A stretch of DNA of 64,000 nt from Strongylocentrotus purpuratus (taxonomy: Eukaryota > Echinodermata > Echinoidea > Camarodonta > Strongylocentrotidae): contig NW_022145604.1 in NCBI RefSeq assembly GCF_000002235.5, positions 27,399,291 to 27,463,290 on the forward strand, read 5' to 3'. Of this stretch, positions 47,100 to 59,863 are shown piece after piece; within the stretch, counting starts at the first letter, position 1; the number at the start of each line of letters is the position of its first letter. Both the position numbers and the translations under genes were made by a program. Under the pieces are notes generated by a model, which worked only from the letters and a program-made list of their open reading frames with translations, made no database searches and was not told the origin of the DNA.

Positions 47100-47861
47100 T
47101 CTAGCTAGGTCCCATATCCCTTCCATTTACTGCATTTGACATATTCATTTCTTGTCAATGAAACAGTGTGCAACTGGAGTTTGAATCCAGACATTTTTCG
47201 TTTACTTAACCTTTGACATTTTCATAATAAATGTGTACATATTCGCTTAAGTTTGCCAGGAGTAAATTTCCAAACACAATTTATCAGAGACGTACAAATA
47301 AATGAAGCGACTGTCCCCTACAAAAGGTCTATTATTAGAGCAACATCCATGTATTTCGAAATGTTTGTACAATAGCTTATGCTGTCTTTCATATTTGCTC
47401 GGTCCCCTTTTAATCCCATCTAAATTCACGCCTCGAAAGATTATAGCGATTCACGACATCACGTAACCTTCCCACCAATAATTCAGTACCTTCGCCGTGT
47501 TTTTTTCTTCCTTTCATTGCCTAACATTAGGATCATTTTGAATGTGTCAACACTCTATCTTTATTAGCTATCATCCAACTCACTTCGCACGTACACACTC
47601 ACATCACGCATACACACTCACACGAACATTATTCCTACTAACCTGCATACAGGTGACGAATTAGTGTAATAAACACCTGTGATCATCTGTAGCGGAAGTT
47701 AACCAAAAGCTCTATAACAACACTAACTCTGTTTCTTTGCCGACATAAAGCGAACTGCAACCAGGGGGAGTGTAAAAGAACACTCTTCCTGCTGCAACGG
47801 AGTATGTGATGGATGAACCGTAATAATAGCACATACAAGAGCTAAAGTGCTGTAAAGGTTA

Positions 47862-47905
47862 CCCCCCCCCCCCTCGCACACACACACAGACATACGCACA
47901 CACGC
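47862..47905 (+). repeat. Poly-C followed by (CA)n
   Basis: About 12 C bases, then CACACACACACAGACATACGCACACACGCACACA. Confidence 0.85.
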
Positions 47906-49153
47906 ACACATCCTTCTGTGATCATGTCACTGGTTCAGTATCACCGGTTCACTTTAGGGAATTACATGTGCCTGAATTGAGATTTCTGGTGATGCAAAGG
48001 GAGGCAACTTTGCGTCAATTGCATACCTGAACAAAACAAGTTATACTTAAAATAGCATTCCTTTAGATAAGATAGAGTACCTAATCGGTTCAAATGCAGA
48101 AGTTAAGGACTAATCACATGTATTAGCCAGTGACAGGGTGGTAACAACATCGATCTTCTGTTTCATTGACTTTGAGTCAGTGATGTAATGTTGAGGCGGA
48201 TTGACTATCAATCATTCAGTTCAATTTGCAGTTATAAATGCACCACTCATAACATATTCATATTGTTTACAAGGATGGAAATAGAAAGATCTGCCGAATA
48301 GTACGGGATTTTCATTATATTTTGAGCCAAAGTTTATTGTTAGTACAATAGTGTCCATGAGTTCAGTGACGCTTGAAAATTGTCATGAATAAATGAACGT
48401 GTTGACGATGAGAGGACAGTTGTAAAGGTTACAAAGGTTAGCTTGTCGGCTCGTCGGCAATTCGATGACTTTGTAAACTCTTGGAAGTATTCATTTACCA
48501 ACAATATGGTTCATAAAATAAGCTACCATCTAGTGTTCTTGATTAAGCGCCTGTACTTCAGAGACCACAATGGGTGAAATATTATTTTCATTCTATATCA
48601 CGATCGCTCAGTTTTTCAAGAAATTCTCTATAGGCAATTTCACCAACCGATTGTTTTGCGTGTAGAAATCATGTTCGAAAAACGTAATACGTCTACGTCA
48701 TGTTCGCATGTTTTGAAAGATGACCCACAACCGGGCTATCAAAGTTGCACGAGGTAGAATTTTTTTTTAAGTCTTCGCGACCGTTTTAATTGTTCAATAG
48801 TGAGCAGAACTAGTAATAGATCATGTCGTCCTCCAGAAGAGCAATACGCACGCAGTATACATTATTATATTTATGGCGTATTTATTTCAGTTTAATCTCT
48901 ATGGGAAAGAATTCTGCACATTGAAAAGTAGTTGTTTTTGGCTTCATGTTGACTCTTCATCTCAAATTAAACAGGGATCTACATTGGCTAACCCATCCAT
49001 AATCAATCGCAAAGTTGTTCTATAGCAACACCAAGCGTGCAAAATAAATGTTATGGTAGCCGTGATAATACAAACACACGCAGATCGAACACTCCACACA
49101 CGCGCACATCAAACCGTGTCGCCCTGATATTTCTCCCAACAAACCCTTCTCGT

Positions 49154-49390
49154 TCAGGTAAGCCAACCCCCCAAGGCCGGCCGTGATAAGGCATTGGAAA
49201 CCACCCATTGAAGGGCAAGGGAAAATAGAGGAGAGTCGAAGTTAGCACTTCGGGGTACCCCTATCCAGCATTTTAGTTCGATTTCTGAGCAGAGGCGCCA
49301 GGGATTTCCTGTTCCTGTTTGGTCAACACTCCAAAGAAAAGCTAGGGCTTTTCGTTCATAGAAGTTTTTCAAGCCCGTCCTCTCTGCCAT
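49154..49390 (-). CDS. Unidentified open frame, 79 codons from the first ATG
   Basis: The minus-strand frame is open for about 135 codons (to 49558), but the first ATG is at 49390. Residues are varied and Cys/Trp-containing (MAERTGLKNFYERKALAFLW, then SVDQTGTGNPWRLCSEIELK), in a more GC-rich stretch than its flanks. No domain recognised and no clear splice-site pair. It could be an exon, an old repeat or chance; its length is notable for non-repetitive sequence here. Confidence 0.2.
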   Translation of the reverse strand: MAERTGLKNFYERKALAFLWSVDQTGTGNPWRLCSEIELKCWIGVPRSANFDSPLFSLALQWVVSNALSRPALGGWLT

Positions 49391-50056
49391 CAATTTTCGT
49401 TCCTCGTTCGGCGTACGCACTCGGTCGCCACACGAAGCAGCGCATTGATAAAGTGTGTCACCGTTGCAATTGCAAGTGCGCCAGGTAACACTAAACAATG
49501 CAATGGGATTCTCGCTGCATGATTGTGGCCGAGTATTCACTGCACTTTTATTAGGCAAGCATCACTTCACAAGCATACTGAAACATAAAGACATGCAGTG
49601 GGAAGGTGCCCTGTGAAAGATAGGGCCTTGTTGACAACATAGGGGCATCCGTTAGGGGATATTGCCACTCTTTATGAAAAAAGAAATTCTTGTTTGTTAA
49701 AGGTCTAAAGCATCGTGGGGGTTAGAGGTCGTTGAAAGGTCCTTGCTGTGGATGGCAATGCCCAGGAAAGCAGGATGGGACACCTCCAAGATTATAAACA
49801 TGGCAGCAATAAGAAGGACAGCTAGACACCACTTAAGTTGAGAGATAGACGTTATGAGTACACACTCGAGAAACATAACCGTGACAACTATCCTTCTTCC
49901 AGTTCTTCTCTAAGTAGGCGATACAGCGTACAGTAACCTCGTCGATCGTGTCTGTTTCCAGTTCTAGAAGACATGTATTGTATTGATGTATAATAATCTT
50001 TACACATACATCAATGTTCTGTTCATAAACATATACACGATATAGGCAACATATAT

Positions 50057-50058
50057 GG

Positions 50059-50089
<31 letters not shown>

Positions 50090-50090
50090 C
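50057..50090. repeat. (TA)n microsatellite
   Basis: About 15 TA repeats after ATGGATACA. Confidence 0.9.
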
Positions 50091-50805
50091 CAAATAGCAT
50101 ATTAGCGGGTATATAAAGCTTATAATAGAAATACTGTATGTCGCATATCAAATTTAAGCTAGATAAAGATAATATGAAATGTGTATCTACCCATGATATT
50201 GTATGGATATCAAAATGAGAATATGAATATGCAATTGGTCTGCATTTATGATTGGAGTATTTATCTTTGACAACTTAACGATGACAGGACATTTTAATTT
50301 CATTTTTTGTAATGATGATTCTAGGAACCCGTTTGTACCATCGGTATAAGATGAATCGAGAAAACGTTCAGAATTTCAGAAAAATTAATGATAACCTTTG
50401 AAATACAAAGAAAAAACCTGCATCTACAGTTGCATTTGTATCTGTTAAACATAATATTGTAAGCGCTTTACACATTTCGGGGACATCTCCCTAATGTAAA
50501 GCCAGGATTCACTGCAGCATCATAATCACGTATCCAACTGAAGGCTATCAATGGGATGCATGTTATGTAATGTAGCGGTAAGAAATTGAGGGCAAGGTCT
50601 AAGAGGCATCCATATTCTAATGTAAAGTGGGGAGGGTGTATGGCAAGCCTGACTCGCCGAACATTAATTTTTTTTAGCCAAAAAACTTCCAACAAAGAAA
50701 CAAAGCTATATTTTCTTTTCTCAATTTGTCGACGAGGCGAAAAAAGGTCAAACATTTTCCGACAACCATGTCAATTATCGGAGCTTCTGAAAATGGGGTC
50801 TTTCA

Positions 50806-50830
50806 CCCCCCCCCCCTTCCCCCTCCCGCC
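50806..50830 (+). repeat. Poly-C run and C-rich flank
   Basis: About 11 C bases, then TTCCCCCTCCCGCC. Confidence 0.85.
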
Positions 50831-51739
50831 TCAATCCCCACATTCTCCCTTGAGCCGTGCCCGTGACTGTTGTACTACGAGCACAAATTGAATTCGAAAT
50901 TGAGGAGAATAGAATGAGACATCCAACCATGACTTTAATCAATTTGGCCGTGGTTGGGGTAAATGCACATCTTGGCGAATAGAATCAAGTCTGGATAACA
51001 TACATTGGCGTTCAAACTCGACGCTCTAATTCAACGGAGAGTAGTTCGCAATCATCGTTTACATTCTTAATTTGCGGCCCAGGAAAAGGTTCACTGGGAA
51101 CATCACGTGACATTTCCAAGTCTCTGGTGATTATTACGTAATGTATAACTAAATGTATGATCATCATGGCTGTCAGGATTTATCACTAACAACTTGCATA
51201 CGAAACATTCCTGTTTAATTTTCAGTATTAACAGTTATCATACAAGTTCGTAGTTTTTCTATATACGCTTTCGACAAGTGTTCAAATACTTGTGCATAGT
51301 AAAATTAAAGCTGTACACTTATTTAATACACTTAACATGATATACTTGTATCTTTTATAAGTAAGCACCTGATTCGTAAGTAATACTCTGACATTATCAT
51401 CCCTTTCAATGCAATCGTGATTGCTATTTGACTTCACAAGCGACGTTATTATTACAACAAGAAAATAAAGAACCAGTCAATAATTATTGTGGTCAGTTTA
51501 ACGAGATTATCATCATGATTTCAATGCAATTTTTGTTCTGTTCTAGATTTATCAATTTACCGCTGAGGCGATTAAAAACAAAAGAGAATAGAGGTATCCA
51601 GACTGTCACTTTTCGCATTCCCCTGAGACTACTTACTTATCTATTTGGACGCCTCACAAATTATCCATGCGAAGGCTTTGATTATAGCTTTGAAGACAGT
51701 AAGGGTAAGAAGGAAAGCGGGGAGAACGATAAAGAGGTA

Positions 51740-52041
51740 AACTGAGAGAAAGAGAGAGAGAGAGAGCGGGTGAGGGAGGAAAGAAGGGAAATAGGGAAAG
51801 GGAGAGAGAGCGAGAGAGAGAGAGTGTGAGAGAGAGATAGGGTCATCGCTACCGTGTTAGGATCGCGAGAGGGGGAGAGAGACGGGGATACAGTTTGGTA
51901 ATACACAGAGAAAGAATGAGCGAGAAAAACGTGAGAGATAGAAAGACAGACAAAGACGTAAACAGTTCGGGGATTGAGAGAGAAAGAGAGAGAGAGAGAG
52001 AGATAAAGTGGATATTATCAAAGAAATTGGAAAAAGAATGA

Positions 52042-52073
<32 letters not shown>

Positions 52074-52266
52074 AATTGAACTTGATAAAGAGTGGGTGAA
52101 TGGAAATTGAAAGGATACAGTGTGGGATATAGAGACTATAAGAATTAAAAACGTATATAGAGGAAGAGAGATATAGAAAGACAGACAAAGACGTAAACAG
52201 TGCGGGGGTAGAGAGAGAGAGAGAGAGAGAGAGAGGGGGAGAGAAAGAGAGAGAGAGAGGGGGGTA
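51740..52266 (+). repeat. GA-rich tract with internal duplication
   Basis: (GA)n and (GAAA)n sequence over about 525 bases. Within it, GATAGAAAGACAGACAAAGA then CGTAAACAGT-CGGGG occurs twice, at about 51935-51975 and 52171-52207, so a unit of about 235 bases has been duplicated. Minus-strand L/S-rich frames are artefacts. Confidence 0.85.
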
Positions 52267-55219
52267 TGTATCCCTATAATTGAAATTGTTATGATCACGT
52301 ACTATATGAGCCCATCTGGAAGAAAATTGGAAATATAGATTATGATGGAAAATACGCAGACGACCGTATATACGGAGCCGGCGGATCCGAGCCTCAATCT
52401 AGCGAACATCCAAAAAATAAAAGGGGGAAAATTAAAGGCGTAATGATCAGATAATGGAGCATCAGGGAGGTATTATAGAGGCCATTTGGGTTTCTAGGAA
52501 CAGATTTCTCTTTACGAAGAAGGATGTACACAGAAAAAAGGTTCTGGCTGTGGGTAACGATACATCGCTGAAGTTATTATCAGTTGTTGTGCCTCGAGAT
52601 TTAAGTACACGACGTATATGTATTATCCTAATGAGAATTGAATCAGAATTCATCTTAATCACGGACTTATAATGTATCAATAAGTAAAAAGCAATTCTGT
52701 TGACATGGTGAATTAGAAAGAAGGGATGCACTGACGTATCTGCTGTGCTTACAGTGATTAACCTCACTATACATGCTCTATGGCTCACTTTAGGCGTGTA
52801 TTTCCGAATGGGTATTGCGTTTTAAACTGGATACAAGCACGTTACATTTAGAGGGGAATGAATAATACAAGAAAACACAACATTGAAGATGAGAGGGCAT
52901 CATTTCCATTTCGCAGCACTTTGTTACAACTTTGCGAGATAACTGACCGTATTTGATGTCCTTCTCGTGTAAATGCACAATGACTTCTAAAACTGATCGT
53001 CTTAAGAAAGAATAAGAAGATTTAAAACAAAAAAAACACCATACGAAACGTTCACATCTACCGCGGATAGCGTTCATGTCATGTTAAAATGATTTATTAA
53101 ACAATTTATTGTGCGGTAATTGTTTGTTTCATTGTTCTTTTTCTAAATTGCTACTAAAAATGAAAATGTTTTGGTTAGCAGCCAGAAAGCCTTCGGCTTT
53201 AGGTCCTGTCCGAGGGACGGGATATTGGTTATCAATAAAAGGGCAATCACATATCAACCTGGTTTCAGTTGCAAAACCACTGCTCTTCTTTAATAGTGTT
53301 GGGCAATGTAGACCAGGTAACCATCACATTTGGCTTGTCGGCTTCAGTGCAATGTTAACCAAAGATACTCTCAATGACACACTAATAAGCTTCCAGGAGG
53401 TTTTCCATATATAACAGTAATCAATGTGAACATGCTTGATCTTTCTTCGAGAACCATAGAATAACAGAAAGTTATATTGGAGAAAACAAAACAAAAAACT
53501 ATTACGATGATGTTCAAAAATAGAAAACTAGGGCAACGTAAAATGTAACGGTACTAATCTATAAGTATGTTTTTAAAACAGAATCGTCTGCTGTTTCACC
53601 TGCTTTCTTTAGTCACAAACATCTCTCAAATCATTAGTAGTACTCCCATTCAATCCACGTGTTTGTTATCGTATATTTTCCTTCATCCCCGGCTCGGCAA
53701 TGGAATCGGGGAGTTCTAATTTGCCTAAATCTCGGCTAGTTAAGTCGAGAAGCACGCCCCAAAGTGATGTTTGCTTTACCGAATAAAGGCAACCGGGGAT
53801 TCCGTTTTCATCTTGATCAAGCAATCAGCACTTCCCCCGGGATGATATGCATATACGATCCCTGCCCCGTGAAGACGGTATAAGGCCGCCTCCCCCAAGC
53901 CTCCTGATTACGTCTTAATCTATTCCTAAGAAAAAATGCCTCGGTGTATGAATGGATGTAATAATACCCCTCAACCTTTTATACCACTTAAAATAATTCA
54001 CTTATAATGAAAATATAATCGTTTTTACATTATGCTCTTACCCTCTTTGAAACCCCTCCCTAAAAGCATACAATGGGAGGCAACCTACGCAAGCATAACG
54101 GAAAGCGCCAGGAGCAGGGAGCGGAAAAATGGGTGAAACTACAAGAAGTGCCGTGGTGTATTATGATAATGGTCCATTGACATTTTCGCCTAGATTGGAA
54201 TATAATGAGGTCGGAGATCGTGCCTGATTGAGGTAAGGGGCAACTTGATGCAACTAGAAGCATGCCCTTGCATACCTGAACATCCAGGTTCGTTTTACTA
54301 TCCCCTGGCTCATTTAGAGGTGCAGTTATTAACCCTCTCCGCACCGAGAGAGCGGTTCATGCACATTGAGTTTAAAAATCTGAGATAGATTAAAACATTT
54401 CTTTCCAGTCAGATATCTGAATTTCGGTAGTTTAACCAATAACAAAGTTATAATATACATATGCACAATTACAACGTATGCAGAATAACGAAATTGAGAT
54501 GCACACAGACATGCAATGTTGAAATTCCATTGTTTTATGTTTATTCTATTATTATGATATTGTGAAAGCATAAAGGGGATTCAATGCTTGCAGGATTTTT
54601 TAGAATTTGGTCCACATTGGTTGCTGAATTCCACGAAGTAAGTTAATTATTCTAACTTTCATAAGGTCTATAAAGAGTGACAAAGTCATAATTGATCAAC
54701 GTTGATGATATTTTACTGGACTGCCAGAAAAAAAAGAATAATGCTTAGAGATGAACAACTACATGTAGTTCATGCACTTGGTACGATGGCAAGTTCTACA
54801 CTAGTTTTTGCTTGATTTCTATCGTAACTGTCCCTGTTTGATGATATGAACATCGTTTGTGTAGGCAGCTTCCAATTGGTATTGATTTTAGGAAGCTCGT
54901 TTAAAGTATATGGGTAACTTTACCGGTAATACTTGTGAGTGTATTGTTCGATTTTCTTTTCCAAGAAGGTAATTATATTGTAAACGTGTCGCATTTCTAA
55001 CAATTCCAGACCAGATTCCTTTGTTGAGGATAATTAAATTACAAACTACCTCAGAGCAATCCTATGATAGAAATTGCAGTGAGTCCTGGAAAAGAGTTTA
55101 AAAAATGTGGTGTGTAGTATACTAGTGATAGCGTGAGGGCATTAACGTCTATTTTCCCAAAATAATTATGACAAAAACACTGCTTCAATCTGGGACTAAA
55201 CCTTGCTCTTGATTGTCAT

Positions 55220-55243
55220 CAACAAGGGACATCAATGCTAGTA
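55220..55243 (+). repeat. 24 bp direct repeat, copy 1
   Basis: CAACAAGGGACATCAATGCT then AGTA; matches 55508-55531 with two differences. Weaker similarity (TAAAC, GATT) precedes both. Confidence 0.6.
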
Positions 55244-55507
55244 ATCGTGCTTACACCCTATCGAATTCGGAAGGATTCGTATAAGCTTCGTAGCGTTCTC
55301 GTGCTGCAGTCGTAACGTACTCGTATCTACATCGTGATATAGGGTATTTGGATTATGGGAACAACTGGATGACCTGAAACATGCTTACCTAACGCGGCGA
55401 AATGTGAGAGAGGCTTTACTTTTATCCACCAAGTAATAAATCATGGCCATCAGATGCCTTTAAACCCAAAACGCATCAATCTCGGCCTAAACTCGCCATG
55501 ATTACAG

Positions 55508-55531
55508 CAACAAGGGACATTAATGCTAGCA
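55508..55531 (+). repeat. 24 bp direct repeat, copy 2
   Basis: CAACAAGGGACATTAATGCT then AGCA, 288 bases after copy 1, same orientation. Possible remnant of an ancient tandem duplication. Confidence 0.6.
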
Positions 55532-56083
55532 GCTGGTTTCTTTCTGGGAAATCAAAGTAAGGTTACATTCTGTCAGAGTTGATGGATAGGATAATCTCCG
55601 GAGTATTCATATCTGAATACAATTTAACTGCTTATTTGAAATGGATAAGATTTATTGTATCCGTGGATAGGGATATCGTAGCTGCATTCACATACACTGT
55701 AATCGCCCTCTAATGCACAAAGGGGTGATGAGGAGATGGCAAGTCATAATCACGATTTTATTTCATTTTCTACTATAACAAAAACCATGGGCTTCATTGA
55801 GATACCATTTTGTCAACAATCTGTTTTTCAAATGTGCCCCGTTCCTCGAACGACTGTACAGTGTTCCATTAAAGGAAAGTTACCAACCCCCCTCATTTGG
55901 TATACATGTATTTAAAGTTTTTTTCTAAGAGGAATCGAAACAATACTCGCAAGGGGAGTTTCATCTTTGCGTAAAGACGGATTGTGTTAGAAAATATGCC
56001 TTCAAGTATACTTACATTTCACTTAAAAGAAAAGGAGTATGCAATTCTCCAAAGTACATTGATAACAAGGTGGCAGGTGCCAT

Positions 56084-56275
56084 TTAATCCCCACTGCACT
56101 ACTTATAGCTAATTGCGCCCTCTATATAGCAAACAATGCCTAATCGGTGCATGTTGGTCCCCCATGATACCCTTTTTTTATGTTAATTGAGAGCTGATTT
56201 GATGAGATAACCACCTGTCAGTGACCTTGCAGGGTGGTTTAATCCCCTTGCCAAACTAGTACAGACGGGCTTTAA
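56084..56275 (+). mobile_element. MITE family C, copy 3 (about 192 bp)
   Basis: Starts TTAATCCCCACTGCACTAC and ends ACAGACGGGCTTTAA. The hairpin CCACCTG...CAGGGTGG is intact. It is the closest of the three to a consensus at its right end, where TTAAAGCCCGTCTG (minus strand) pairs partly with the left end TTAAAGCCCCACTG seen in copy 2. Confidence 0.85.
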
Positions 56276-57313
56276 GATAGTGGCTTAAGAACTGTAGGTT
56301 ATGTTTTGCATACAATTATTGTTTCTGAATGTAATATAAATCCAATCACTTTTATTTTTAAATCAATTGCAGTGTCCAACATGGATCAAGATCACTTTCA
56401 GTCTGCGGCTTGGAAAATATTATCGTAGTAAATCGATCCTTTAAAGTGCGTTCCCTAAAGCCGAAATGTAGAAAAAGTGTCTCTTCTTGCGCTATTTTGG
56501 TATTCGTACAGAGTATACGAACATTCTAAAAGGAAAAATCGGGAACGCTTTGTTTTCTTTGAAATGTAAATCGGTAAGGGCAGACAAGGCTCCGTGATGA
56601 CTGAATGTCTTCCTTACAATAAGAAGTAGAAATGTGGGTTAACGTTTAACTGCTTTTAGGCAAACCATTTGAAAGATATGTTGTACAGCAGACATGACAG
56701 AAAGACGGATTATGTCAACAAACAATGACAAACTTCTTGATATGTCGCGGAAAGCTCTAGTGGGCTGAGGGGTCAACCGGTTGATGTTTTTATATATGTT
56801 TACCAATCCGCCTTAAGGTAAACCTGATCGCAACTATTTTCGAAAAATCAACCTCTCAATTTAAGTAGCCTTGTGCGTCATCTATTGAAATGTGCGAAAA
56901 TGTCAATGCCATAATTATTACGTAATCCAAACATGATTGGATATTGAAAAAAAAAGGCATTGAAACTGCCCATGAGTGGATTTTTAGAAAATAGCTGCAA
57001 TCATAATATCTCTATTTTATTCAGCTTATGTTAGGTTTAATGTTTTCTAAACTAGTCAACCGTCACCCTGTTTCCTTCTCATCCCGCATCCCGTTTTCCA
57101 GAGCAAACTTTTTCGACCACCTGTTTGTTAAGCCTCAAACGAGCTGATAATTCTGTTGACGTAGTTCGTCTCAACAAAATTAAGCTCCACATTCATTCTC
57201 ATTTGCGCTCCCCTTAGCACGATGTTAGCCTGACATCGACTGAGTGAATGTCTAAGTCGGTATCTGGTAGCTCCAATGTACACGCTGATGAGTAGGAAGA
57301 CGATGGAGGTATA

Positions 57314-57432
57314 CAGAGAGAGAGAAAATAGACAGATGGAGACAGAGAGACAGGACAAGGACAGGCAGACAGGGAAAAGACACAGACAGGGAGAGATAAA
57401 GTAAAATATGACCATATTGGGGGGGGGGAGTT
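57314..57432 (+). repeat. (GA)n/(GACA)n tract and poly-G
   Basis: AGAGAGAGAAAATAGACAG and GACAGGCAGACAGG repeats, then about 12 G bases at 57419. Another poly-G of about 10 follows at 57547. Confidence 0.85.
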
Positions 57433-57827
57433 GAAATTTCCGGGAGACCCCGGTGAGGATAGAAAGCGACTATTTACGCTTTTCGATACATAAAAGTGGC
57501 GAAGCATTTGTCATAAGCCGTTGAGGAGACATTGGTGTCATAAATGGGGGGGGGGCTTATTAATCTTATTAATGGATACAATGCGAATATTGGATTAACA
57601 ACTGGGTAGTAAGTGGTTGTAGATGTTTTCATTGTTTAAGAAATATTCCTTTCCTTCTACGTTATCTGTATGTCTAGGTACCATTTCATTGGTATCTTAT
57701 AGATTAATGAATCCAATTAAATATCGAAGGACCCCATTATAGACAAAAGTGTGCAATGTTCTATAGTTAGCATTGTTATACAGGCGGGAGAAAACAAAAC
57801 GTAATGTTATTTCTAAAGGATGAGGGC

Positions 57828-57970
57828 GGGAAAAAGAGGGAGAGAGAGGGAGAGATAGTAAGCAAGAAAGAGACAACAGTCAGAAAGAGAGACAGACACG
57901 CGTGGCAGAGAAATAGGAGAAAAGACAGACATGCAGGCAGAAAAAGAGACGGGGAGAGAGGAAGGGAGAA
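57828..57970 (+). repeat. (GA)n/(GACA)n tract
   Basis: Purine-rich with repeated AGACAGACA and GAGAGAGGG. The frame of about 69 codons across it is low complexity. Confidence 0.8.
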
Positions 57971-58649
57971 CAGTGATGGAGAATGTTTGTTTATGCCTTT
58001 CGTTCTAAACTAACAAGAACGAAGTGTGACATTGTACCACGTACCCATTCCATTTCGTTCATCCATCCATTCTGACAGTGTCCTCGTTTCGTACATCGAA
58101 CCCTAGTACCTTCTCCTGCATGAGTTGTCACGTGCATCTATGCAAATGAGTGTAAGGAACACCTGCTCATCCCTGCCTTCTCTTGGTCTCCTCTTTGTAA
58201 AGGAAAAAGATAGGGACTGCCTAGAACGCCAATCACTGGCGAATTCAATTTGGCAGAAGAAAGGGGGATGTTAAGGGTGTTCTGAGTCAGCAACGCACGA
58301 AATATTCACCTCTCTTTGCGGGCGATGTAGATCAGGCAGAGCGTGAGACATCCCGAACATGGTATTGAGCCAGGGAATCTGCTACAAGAACCCTAATTGA
58401 TTAAGGGAACGGTGTGAGTACAGGTAGCTCATGTATCAATTGCAACCACGAAGACGGTATCTGAGGGTAACATGTTGTCAAGTTGTGGTACAAGCAGGGC
58501 TTGTAATAAACACCTCCCTGGTACAAGCAATACCTCTTTCGTAATTGGGTTTCCCCACTGAGGGGGCCAACCTGTTGCCAGAATATGGGAAGGGTAGGCT
58601 TTATGAAGGAGAAAGGTAACTCACAAATACCGAACAGAAATTGTTTGTC

Positions 58650-58860
58650 AATCTGCCTTATTTCAATTCAATTCATTTTCTTTGCACATTTGATTAAAAA
58701 AAATCACAATTACTAACATACACAATACAAAGTGAATTCCAACAAATAACACAACAGAACATAAATATCAAAATGTGGGGGGGGGGGGCAAACAAAGACC
58801 AAAGGCCTATCAAAGGCTTGTCCCTAAACTATATGAGTAATTAGATATAGATTAAGCGGT
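58650..58860 (-). repeat. Probable retroposon 3' region ending in (TTGAA)n, minus strand
   Basis: Read on the minus strand it runs from GGCCTTTGGTC through a poly-C of 12-13 to AAAGAAAATGAATTGAATTG. The terminal TTGAATTGAA resembles the tail at 27030-27150. The pattern looks like the 3' end of a LINE or SINE. No coding sequence is visible and the 5' boundary is unknown. Confidence 0.4.
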
Positions 58861-59419
58861 ACAACATCTCATGCGTTCAATCTGCCTTATACATCCACTG
58901 ACTGTCAATAAAAAAAAATTGACTACAAAGAATAGTTTTTTAAATTATGTTTTTGTGTGGTTGTTTTTACTTGTATTTCCTTAGCCCGTTAAATAATCGC
59001 TATATATATAGTTATCAACAAATTCCATTTGGGGAAGGAAGTTTGAATACTCAGCGTAGATTTTTCTCCGAGGCCCCAAACGATTGGTATCGCTTAGTTA
59101 TACACACTGCCTCGCGAGTGAAAAATGTCTGCTACAAAAATGTGAATGTGGTCGGAAAGGCAAAGGAAAACAACTTTAGGGGGTTTCAAATGAAAAGCAG
59201 AAAGACATCCGCCTGAATGGATGTTCTTAGTTTGGATGATAAGGTATGTATGCGAGCAATAAGTGGCGCCCCGAGCAAGCAGTACATTATCGTGACATGA
59301 AAGTAGCGTGTACCTGCACTTTATTTCGACTGTATAGTGAGAAGATTGGAATAAGGAGCAACTTCAGTTTGTATCGCAGGTCGTGTGTCCATCTCTGCTT
59401 AACTCTCCTTTGATTGATG

Positions 59420-59863
59420 TTAAAGGGATTCGGTAACATTGTTCAGATGAGCGAAAATGGTGCAAAGGAAGTGACTTTAATGCTAGCAGTTCAATTAAAG
59501 ATAATCTGAAAGTTTGAGTGAAAAGAGACCATACCATAAAAATTCGAAAAAAAATGATCAAATCGATTTCTTTAATTCTCCCAACTATATTATTACAAAT
59601 TAATTACATTTTAGGTGAATGAAAATCGTCACAAATCAATGAATTTGCTCTATAATAATATATCATTCCAGACATGTATGTGTTAAAAGATTTTTAAAGC
59701 CTGTCTTGTGTCATATTTTCATGGAAAAACGGTTGGGGAAATTCAAAAAATGGTTGGGAGAATTTACTGTTAGAGGGTTATACAGTAGAAGGAATATAAT
59801 AAGTAACATTTCGTACACAAATTAAGCAGTTTTTTCATCAACAATGTTACAGAGTCACTTTAA
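59420..59863 (+). mobile_element. MITE family D-like, about 444 bp
   Basis: The left end TTAAAGGGATTCGGTAACAT pairs with the right end (minus strand) TTAAAGTGACTCTGTAACAT, followed on both sides by TGTT and a diverged GATG. The ends sit at TTAA. The interior is AT-rich and non-coding. Compare with 46008-46392. Confidence 0.65.

Larger units (their letters stand above)
46393..51739. other. Long AT-rich stretch with microsatellites
   Basis: Only the microsatellites and the unidentified frame at 49154 are reported. No other coding or RNA signal noticed. Confidence 0.5.
52267..56083. other. No supported gene
   Basis: Frames of about 100 codons at 52462-52788 (minus), 52790-53077 (minus) and 53109-53414 (plus) have no recognised motif and no convincing splice sites. 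A GC-richer patch lies at about 53680-53910. Confidence 0.45.
56276..59419. other. No supported gene
   Basis: AT-rich with GA and poly-G tracts and the retroposon-like 3' end listed. Nothing else seen. Confidence 0.5.

Noticed and set aside
47170-47200. GTTTGAATCC resembling a tRNA B box
   Set aside because: It belongs to a small palindrome (CTGGAGTTTGAATCCAG) with no tRNA fold around it.
51682-52298. Minus-strand frames of 74 and 149 codons
   Set aside because: GA-repeat translation with no motif.
54585-54640. Plus-strand segment between TTGCAG and GTAAGT reading DFLEFGPHWLLNST
   Set aside because: Weak acceptor, 44 bases only, no neighbours.
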